From OLB6 sp964493635 (lineage in GTDB: Bacteria > Bacteroidota > Ignavibacteria > Kapaibacteriales > Kapaibacteriaceae): a stretch of 64,000 bases of DNA. The stretch is from assembly GCA_964493635.1 (NCBI GenBank), contig CAZBOW010000006.1, forward strand, positions 1 to 64,000, given 5' to 3'. The notes beneath the pieces are model-generated. The model did no database searches. It saw only the letters and a program-made list of their open reading frames with translations, and was not told where the DNA came from. The position numbers were made by a program, and so were the translations under genes. Of this stretch, positions 59,136 to 64,000 are shown piece after piece (positions within the stretch are counted from its first letter, which is position 1; each line of letters begins with the position of its first letter).

Positions 59136-60431
59136 CTAACTCTGCGCGCGCCACGTGAGCCGAACCCGCTCAACTCTGCGCTCGCTGCCAGCCAGAATGA
59201 TCGCCGTATAGTCATCCAACAGGATGCCGTCGCCAACGCTCGGGATGCGTCCGCTTACGTGGGTGAGCATCCCGCCAAGGGTCTCGTAATCGTCCGAAGA
59301 GGGAAGGGGCTTGGGCAGCAGTTCGTTGAGGTCGTCGATATGGATGCCGGCGTCGAACTCCCAGACGTCCCGGGTTGTCTGCGATGCCAGTGGTGCCTCT
59401 TCATCGTACTCGTCCTGAATGGTACCTACCAGCTCCTCCAGGATGTTCTCCATGGTGATCAGTCCGGCTGTACCACCAAACTCATCCAAGACGATTGCCA
59501 TGTGGACGCGCTTGGCTTGCATGTCGCGGAGCAGCCGCTTGATTTTCACATCCTCCTGCACGAAATAGGCCGGGTGCAGAATATCCTGCACCAAGATGAG
59601 GTCCTTGTGGTGCATCAGGGTCAGCAGGTCCTTGGCATAGACGATGCCAACAATCCGGTCGATCGATCCGTCGTACACCGGTAGGCGCGAGTAGCCTTCC
59701 TCCATCACCTGTTCCAGCAGGGAGTCGATGGGGTCCGTCAGATCCAGTGCGAGAATCTTCGATCGGGGAATCATCACCTGGTCGGCCGTCGTCTCGGTGA
59801 AGTCAAACACGTTCTCGATCAACTCCCGCTCCGAGATCTCCAGAGCCCCTTGCTCGCCGGACTGCGCAATAAGGTAGCGCAACTCCTCGGGGGAGTGGAC
59901 CTCGTGCTCCGTGGCCGGTGCAATACCGATCAGGCGCAACATGGTGTTGCTCATCCAGTTCAGGCCCAAAATCACGGGACGGAACACGATGTAGAAGGCT
60001 CGCATCGGCAGGGCAATGGCCAGCGTGACGGCCTCCGACCGCTGAATGGCGAGTGTCTTGGGCGCCATCTCGCCAATTACAATGTGCATGGCCGTGATAA
60101 TCGTAAAGGCCACTGCAATGCTTACCATGTGAAGCGTGGCTTCGTCCAGCTGCACTCCTGCGATGGCGACAACATCGGCAACGATGGCTGCAACCACGGG
60201 TTCTCCGATCCAACCAAGAGCCAGCGAGGCCAAGGTGATCCCTAATTGACAGGCTGAGAGGTAGGCGTCCAGATGCTCAATTAGCCCCTTCGCAATGCCG
60301 GCAAAGATGTTGCCATCGCGTGCGCGTAGTTCAATCTGCGACGAGCGCACCTTTACCAGAGCAAACTCTGCGGCTACAAAGAAGCCGTTGAGCAGCACAA
60401 AGAATAACGTAAGGGCGATGTTGCCAATCAT
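59136..60431 (-). CDS. CorC/HlyC-type membrane protein (CNNM + CBS pair + transporter-associated domain)
   Basis: 431 residues. A CNNM/DUF21 membrane domain comes first (IALTLFFVLLNGFFVAAEFA, IITAMHIVIGEMAPKTLAIQ). A tandem CBS pair follows (TADQVMIPRSKILALDL, GYSRLPVYDGSIDRIVGIVY, KRVHMAIVLDEFGGTAGLIT), and a C-terminal CorC_HlyC domain (FDAGIHIDDLNELLPKPLP, LGGMLTHVSGRIPSVGD). Relatives take part in Mg2+/Co2+ efflux; haemolysis is not implied. The ATG at 60431 is preceded by TATCTTTG-CGCC, so it probably has its own leaderless transcript although recO lies only 18 bases upstream. Confidence 0.92.
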   Translation of the reverse strand: MIGNIALTLFFVLLNGFFVAAEFALVKVRSSQIELRARDGNIFAGIAKGLIEHLDAYLSACQLGITLASLALGWIGEPVVAAIVADVVAIAGVQLDEATLHMVSIAVAFTIITAMHIVIGEMAPKTLAIQRSEAVTLAIALPMRAFYIVFRPVILGLNWMSNTMLRLIGIAPATEHEVHSPEELRYLIAQSGEQGALEISERELIENVFDFTETTADQVMIPRSKILALDLTDPIDSLLEQVMEEGYSRLPVYDGSIDRIVGIVYAKDLLTLMHHKDLILVQDILHPAYFVQEDVKIKRLLRDMQAKRVHMAIVLDEFGGTAGLITMENILEELVGTIQDEYDEEAPLASQTTRDVWEFDAGIHIDDLNELLPKPLPSSDDYETLGGMLTHVSGRIPSVGDGILLDDYTAIILAGSERRVERVRLTWRAQS

Positions 60432-60435
60432 GGCG

Positions 60436-60443
60436 CAAAGATA
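60436..60443 (-). promoter_or_regulatory. putative -7 box TATCTTTG, leaderless start at 60431
   Basis: On the minus strand TATCTTTG is followed by exactly four bases (CGCC) and the ATG, the same geometry as at 33012. It lies between the recO stop and the CorC-type start. Confidence 0.55.
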
Positions 60444-60449
60444 CCGGTA

Positions 60450-61160
60450 TTACCGCAGTGTGTCGGATACTCGACTGATCACGCGGCGATCGAGGTGATG
60501 TGAGAAGTAGGTCGTCAGGAAGGCGTCGATTTCCTGCTGATCAGTATCGGAGAGGGCAAGATCTCCGGGCGGAGCGGTATCGAGGCACAACTGCAGAGCC
60601 GTATAGACCGCCCGAGTGAGTCGTACACCGAGTCCCGCCTCGCTACGGGGAAGTCCATCCTCGATGCTCACCTTCACCACCGGACCGTCGGGCGGATCGG
60701 CCTGCGGCAGGCCAAATCCCATGTGCTGGGCAATGGCCAGGCGTGCTTGCAGACTGTAGCCCTGTGCCTGATCATCACCCTGCGATGCGATGCTTACCAG
60801 AGCCCCTTGCACCGTCGCAAAGATCTCGGGCGATGGCGCCTCATCGGCCTGACTTCGCAATACCGTTTCGCACAGTACCATGGCGGCGCGAAGGCGCTGA
60901 TACGTGGGCTCTTTCCAGAGTCCGGGGTGCAGGGATTCGGCTGTCGACACCGTGTGGAGGTCCCGCAGTTTGCGGTGATAGATCGTAACACGCGAGATGG
61001 AAAGGGGCTCTAAGGCGCTACCGAAGGCCGACTTTGGCGTGCGGGCGCCACGAGCTACAACCGATACCTTGCCCAGCTGCTCGGTGTAGAGCACCACAAT
61101 CCGCGAGGTATCGCCATACCTACGGGAATGTAGCACTACGGCATCGGTGGTGACGATCAT
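60450..61160 (-). CDS. recO: DNA repair protein RecO
   Basis: 236 residues from ATG 61160. The OB-fold N-terminus has TTDAVVLHSRRYGDTSRIVV and LGKVSVVARGARTPKSAFGS, the family signature, followed by LEPLSISRVTIYHRKLRDLH. The helical part reads LRAAMVLCETVLRSQADEAP. Cysteines expected for the zinc site of many RecO proteins are absent (only two cysteines in all), as in several lineages. RecO loads RecA at gaps with RecR. TAATTTG-CCAC-ATG precedes the start, resembling the leaderless geometry but with a one-base shorter box. The longer ORF from 61202 would run over this box. Confidence 0.88.
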   Translation of the reverse strand: MIVTTDAVVLHSRRYGDTSRIVVLYTEQLGKVSVVARGARTPKSAFGSALEPLSISRVTIYHRKLRDLHTVSTAESLHPGLWKEPTYQRLRAAMVLCETVLRSQADEAPSPEIFATVQGALVSIASQGDDQAQGYSLQARLAIAQHMGFGLPQADPPDGPVVKVSIEDGLPRSEAGLGVRLTRAVYTALQLCLDTAPPGDLALSDTDQQEIDAFLTTYFSHHLDRRVISRVSDTLR

Positions 61161-61183
61161 GTGGCAAATTACCGTCCGGCTCG

Positions 61184-61191
61184 TATATTTG
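61184..61191 (+). promoter_or_regulatory. -7 box TATATTTG of tRNA-Asn
   Basis: A perfect TAnnTTTG, 17 bases before the mature 5' end of tRNA-Asn. Together with the secD and rimP copies it defines the strong-promoter form in this genome. Confidence 0.65.
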
Positions 61192-61208
61192 TGCTCTCTC
61201 AACGAGAT

Positions 61209-61282
61209 TCCGCAGTAGCTCAGCTGGTTAGAGCATCTGACTGTTAATCAGAGGGTCCGGGGTTCAAGTCCCTGCTGCGGAG
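61209..61282 (+). tRNA. tRNA-Asn (GTT)
   Basis: A 74-nt cloverleaf. The acceptor arm TCCGCAG pairs with CTGCGGA (61275-61281), discriminator G at 61282. The D arm is GCTCAGCTGGTTAGAGC. The anticodon stem TCTGA/TCAGA carries loop CTGTTAA with anticodon GTT. The T arm holds TTCAAGT. The 3' CCA is not encoded and must be added. It is monocistronic, between a TATATTTG promoter and an intrinsic terminator. Confidence 0.97.
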
Positions 61283-61300
61283 CGAGATTATCTCTACGAC

Positions 61301-61333
61301 GCCTTCACGGGTACTACCGGTGAAGGCGTTTTT
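61301..61333 (+). terminator. intrinsic terminator of tRNA-Asn
   Basis: GCCTTCAC (61301-61308) pairs with GTGAAGGC (61320-61327), with extra inner GG/CC pairing, followed by GTTTTT. This is a canonical stem plus T-run 18 bases after the tRNA. Confidence 0.88.
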
Positions 61334-61370
61334 CGTGATGTATCCCCGCTGACCACTCGTATCTTCTTGC

Positions 61371-62030
61371 ATGCCGGAGATCCTCCCTCATAAGCTGTCC
61401 TACATCCCGCAAGCGCTCAGAGATAAGCCGTTTACGCTCCTCGATATCGGTGCCGGCAATGGTAGCCCTTCTACAACGAAACATTTTTTTCCGCTGTGTG
61501 AATAACACGGCGTGGATCGCGAGAACTACGAAAACAGCCAAGCCGACTTCGACGTCATGACGGCCTACTATCAGCTGGATCTGACGGAGTTACATTTTGA
61601 TGTGATCCCCGATGGATACTTCGACGTGATCGTCATGGCGCACGTGATCGAGCATCTGTACAATGGCGATGAGGTAATTGCGGGCTTGGTACCAAAGCTC
61701 AAGCCGGGCGGTACGATCTACATCGAGTATCCGGGTGTACGGAGCACCACATTGCCGAGTATGCGCGGCACACTCAATTTTTACGACGACCCCACGCATG
61801 TTCGGCTCTATAGTGTTGCCGAGGTGTCGGCAATTGTTCAGAAGGCTGGATGCACGGTGCTCAAGGGTGGTACACGCCGGCACTGGCCAGTGATTCTGTT
61901 CTTTCCCTTTGCCCTTGTGCACCAAACGCTCAAGTACGGCTATGTACCAGGTGGGGTGTTCTGGGACCTACTCGGCTTTGCGGAGTTTGTGGTGGCGCAG
62001 AAGAGCCACGAGCCTAGGTCACCTCTGTAG
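61371..62030 (+). pseudogene. class I SAM methyltransferase interrupted by an in-frame TAA
   Basis: From ATG 61371 the frame gives 44 residues including SAM motif I (FTLLDIGAGNGSPSTTKHFF), then TAA at 61503-61505. It continues in the same frame as HGVDRENYENSQADFDVM to 62030. The second part has LDLTELHFD, FDVIVMAHVIEHL (motif II region), LKPGGTIYIEYPG and FYDDPTHVRLYS, typical of type 11/23 methyltransferases acting on glycans or quinones. A tyrosine codon (TAT/TAC) is expected where TAA stands (CEYHGVD). The 7-T run at 61484-61490 is not the cause, because the frame is identical on both sides. Either a recent nonsense mutation or a base error; neither fragment alone should work. Its stop is 3 bases from the convergent gene. 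Confidence 0.8.
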
Positions 62031-62033
62031 CAG

Positions 62034-63611
62034 TTACGGAACAAGCAGTGGCTGCGACTGAAGATCCGCACCAGTGCGCAGCACCACTCGATACAATCCT
62101 GAAGGAAGTGTCGAGCTGTCCCATTCGGCAAGGTGCTGTCCGGGGAAGGAATGTTGATCTTGACGGATCTCTGCTACACGTTCTCCTTGAACATTGTACA
62201 CCTCTAGGCGGACAGGTGTTGTTTCCTTCAACGTGTAACCAATCGATAGCGGGCCTCGAACGGGATTCGGGGCAATGGGGTACAAGCGTACACCTGTGGC
62301 CGTTGCTTGGTCACCAACTGTGGTCGGTACATCGCCGAACACCAGAGATTCGTCGCCGTCTTGGTACGGTAGCCAAAGAAGCGGTAGGTAGAACATCTCA
62401 TCAGCAGTACCCTCGCCCCAGCGCACGACCTTTGGCGGTGTGTTTGGATTAAAGGGATTGGCTGTGGTGTTATCGTATCTAGCGAAGGCATGCACAACGG
62501 AGCCGCGCGGTATAATAACCGGCTTCGTGAAGTGATAGGACCCCTGCCAGTTAAAATCCCAGTCAGGCACATTGATCAGTGGTAACGTGTCGTTATCAGG
62601 CGTAATGACGAAGACCCTCCACGACCGATTTAAGAGGTGGGCATGCGGTGCTATACCGATAAGCGTGACCTTAAGGGGCACTGTGAACTGCCCCTCAAAG
62701 GTGGTAACTGTATTGGGTTGCATCACGAAGGGACCATTCACGAGGCTCGGTGGTAGCATAATGTGCGAACGCACGTAGCGCTGTGCGGGCGTTTTGGCGA
62801 AGAAAAGATTCACAGATGATGAATCGTACCCGCCAATTGTGGATGGAGCGTAATGGACCTGCATAACAAGATCACTGTTGGCAGGAAGTCGCTGTGCCAT
62901 GCCATGCGTGTATACAATGGGTCGCATGCCAGGAACGTAGCTTGGCAGCTGATCGCCAAAGTTTGCTTGCCCGGCGCTGGCCCCCTGACCGACGTAGCCA
63001 TACTCAGGTGTTGATGCATCTAGAGAAGCTGCCGTTCCTGAAGAATCCGACCAGAACAATGCGTGGTGAACGAGTGAAGAGTTTCCGGGGCGCATCTCAA
63101 GTGCCACTATATCGCGATTCTCCCGCAGTCCTGTAGGTAGCACGAAGTATCGGTACTCATCCTTGTTGTTAGAGCTTACACGATGGGCAGAAGCAAACGA
63201 TAACGTAAGGTCGGGTGTCCCTACCTGCGATCCCGTTGGAAACGTGGGTGGAGGTGGGGCGATGGTGGGGTCTCCCTCTTGTGAGCCCCCTTCCACCCAT
63301 GCCTTGATGGTGGCGATTTGCTGATCGGTAAGGCGATTGGTACCGATATAACTCACGCCAAAGGAGGGATCGGCTTTCCACGGTGGCATATACCGAATCT
63401 GAGTCGTGTAGGCGATCATGTCGGCCCAGTTCACGGCATCGCGGTACGACTCTAATGGAAAGGGGCCTATCTCGCCACTGCGATGACATGATGTGCAGTG
63501 CGCATAAATGATAGGGGCAACATGCTCACTCCATGTTGGACTCTGTCCGCGCATCTGTGGCGTGCTAAGTACACACAGCATCGTCAGGAGAAAAACGTAG
63601 CGATGAGTCAT
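62034..63611 (-). CDS. secreted c-type haem / copper type II monooxygenase-like protein with T9SS tail
   Basis: 525 residues from ATG 63611, overlapping the redoxin stop as ATGA. The signal peptide (YVFLLTMLCVLSTPQMRGQ) leads to a small cytochrome c-like region with CTSCH (haem c site) and YMPPWKADPSFG. The central part resembles ascorbate-dependent copper type II monooxygenases: MRPGNSSLVHHALFWSD, LVMQVHYAPS and APHAHLLNRSWRVF supply His clusters for two coppers. The C-terminus (YPIAPNPVRGPLSIGYTL to LPSGLYRVVLRTG) is a T9SS sorting domain. Relatives in Planctomycetota carry redoxin, haem and monooxygenase parts in one chain. The substrate is unknown. Confidence 0.8.
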   Translation of the reverse strand: MTHRYVFLLTMLCVLSTPQMRGQSPTWSEHVAPIIYAHCTSCHRSGEIGPFPLESYRDAVNWADMIAYTTQIRYMPPWKADPSFGVSYIGTNRLTDQQIATIKAWVEGGSQEGDPTIAPPPPTFPTGSQVGTPDLTLSFASAHRVSSNNKDEYRYFVLPTGLRENRDIVALEMRPGNSSLVHHALFWSDSSGTAASLDASTPEYGYVGQGASAGQANFGDQLPSYVPGMRPIVYTHGMAQRLPANSDLVMQVHYAPSTIGGYDSSSVNLFFAKTPAQRYVRSHIMLPPSLVNGPFVMQPNTVTTFEGQFTVPLKVTLIGIAPHAHLLNRSWRVFVITPDNDTLPLINVPDWDFNWQGSYHFTKPVIIPRGSVVHAFARYDNTTANPFNPNTPPKVVRWGEGTADEMFYLPLLWLPYQDGDESLVFGDVPTTVGDQATATGVRLYPIAPNPVRGPLSIGYTLKETTPVRLEVYNVQGERVAEIRQDQHSFPGQHLAEWDSSTLPSGLYRVVLRTGADLQSQPLLVP

Positions 63612-64000
63612 GGTATACTCCTGGTAGGTAGGATGCATCCAATGGGGGATGTGTATGTAGGGCGAAGCTGGCTTCCTTGTTGTAGTGCCTGCAACACAGA
63701 GCGAAGATCATGCTCGGTAACTGCGCCGCGGCGTTGTCCAACGCGCACAAAGAGATTGTTGATGCGGCCTCTGTATAAAAGTGCCTCGGTGGCTGCTTCA
63801 ACTACGGCTACTTCGGGAGTGATCGTTACTCCGTAATGACGTGCACGAACTGCTCCAGAATCTAGGGCGCATACAAACGGAAGACCATAGGACTCCCGAA
63901 ACGCAGCAATGGTTGCAGGCGTGGATGTGGGGTTGGCAAACCATGCCGTAAACGCAATCGAGTCGCACGTAAAGTCACGATACAGTGCTTTGAGCTCATC
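63608..64000 (-). CDS. redoxin/thioredoxin-family protein (5' end beyond window)
   Basis: The minus strand is open from the right edge to a TGA at 63608-63610; 130 C-terminal residues are visible. They include YRDFTCDSIAFTAWFANP, YGLPFVCALDSG, YGVTITPEVAVVE with the cis-Pro loop, LLYRGRINNLFVRVGQRR and a tail TSPIGCIL. This is the pattern of redoxins found fused to or beside haem/copper monooxygenase-like proteins. The active-site region lies outside the window, so redox cysteines cannot be checked. The stop overlaps the start of the next gene (ATGA), implying tight coupling of the two products. Confidence 0.8.
   Translation of the reverse strand, partial: DELKALYRDFTCDSIAFTAWFANPTSTPATIAAFRESYGLPFVCALDSGAVRARHYGVTITPEVAVVEAATEALLYRGRINNLFVRVGQRRGAVTEHDLRSVLQALQQGSQLRPTYTSPIGCILPTRSIP

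Larger units (their letters stand above)
888..63291. repeat. dispersed G-run octamer AGGGGGCT / AAGGGGCT
   Basis: AGGGGGCT plus strand: 888, 10534, 24041, 27488, 29693, 35295, 36801, 42705, 44230, 58179. Minus strand (AGCCCCCT): 2046, 7522, 20366, 22343, 32505, 43671, 50059, 57870, 63284. AAGGGGCT plus: 3513, 8556, 11387, 19982, 32941, 41816, 54022, 55303, 59304, 61012. Minus (AGCCCCTT): 3656, 14856, 45501, 59844, 60283, 60801. Each octamer is expected about twice in 64 kb on two strands. Most copies are inside genes. Confidence 0.8.

Noticed and set aside
61503..61505. In-frame stop as selenocysteine or pyrrolysine codon, or as a frameshift at the adjacent 7-T run
   Set aside because: The codon is TAA, not TGA or TAG, and the reading frame is identical on both sides of the T-run.
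888..63291. G-run octamer as ribosome-binding site, Chi/KOPS or G-quadruplex
   Set aside because: Copies sit mid-gene in both orientations with no fixed distance to starts, show no strand skew, and contain a single G-run, so none of these explains them.
1..64000. CRISPR arrays, prophage, transposases, toxin-antitoxin or restriction genes
   Set aside because: No regularly spaced direct repeats, integrase/transposase motifs or defence-type proteins were seen on either strand; the window is mostly housekeeping and envelope genes.

Overview
The window looks like a chromosomal stretch from a free-living, Gram-negative member of the Bacteroidota/Chlorobi assemblage. The best guess is a Kapaibacteria (OPB56)- or Ignavibacteria-like lineage. 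This is inferred from five large secreted proteins with C-terminal type IX secretion (T9SS) sorting domains, SPD2/HYDIN-like and cohesin-like modules, a TonB-dependent receptor with a carboxypeptidase-like N-terminal domain, and perfect copies of the Bacteroidota -7 promoter element TAnnTTTG before a tRNA and two major operons. Base composition is moderately GC-rich by eye. Five runs of exactly 100 N (1929-2028, 7406-7505, 16475-16574, 21866-21965, 28472-28571) are scaffold gaps of unknown true length. I see no phage, insertion sequence, CRISPR array or rRNA.

Layout. 1-3388 (minus): SpoU methyltransferase, MqnA-like protein, gap, fructose-6-phosphate aldolase, a cysteine-less thioredoxin-fold protein and a TetR regulator running off the left edge. 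3416-10957 (plus): Tat-exported acid phosphatase, IgGFc-binding-like T9SS protein, gap, S41 protease, DUF3108 protein, GlcNAc-kinase-like ATPase. A convergent LD-carboxypeptidase and a glycine-rich T9SS protein follow. 14484-23368 (minus) is one tight operon with several 4-bp start/stop overlaps: trmB, aat, OmpA lipoprotein, PBP1A, fumarylacetoacetase-fold hydrolase, outer-membrane lipoprotein, second lipoprotein, kynurenine 3-monooxygenase. Divergent from it, 23473-32102 holds secD, secF, a STAS protein, purA and a Ycf48/HYDIN-type giant T9SS protein.

33145-40233 is a TonB-dependent receptor followed by a 1397-residue T9SS protein made of three ~428-residue repeats. Then come ppx/gppA, an HtrA protease, a putative beta-barrel protein, and the minus-strand pair glutaryl-CoA dehydrogenase and Kup. 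47513-59127 is a classical translation/RNA operon: rimP, nusA, infB, rbfA, truB, ribF, rpsO, pnp, ending in an exported prolyl oligopeptidase. The right end has a CorC/HlyC-type protein, recO, tRNA-Asn with promoter and terminator, a methyltransferase gene broken by one in-frame TAA, and a redoxin plus haem/copper monooxygenase-like T9SS pair.

Most striking patterns: (1) a dispersed G-run octamer, AGGGGGCT (19 copies) and AAGGGGCT (16 copies), on both strands, where about 2 of each are expected by chance; (2) promoters whose TAnnTTTG box ends four bases before the start codon, implying leaderless mRNAs; (3) a perfect 28-bp palindrome inside the STAS gene at its phospho-acceptor motif; (4) the single in-frame stop in the methyltransferase. 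All counts were made by eye.
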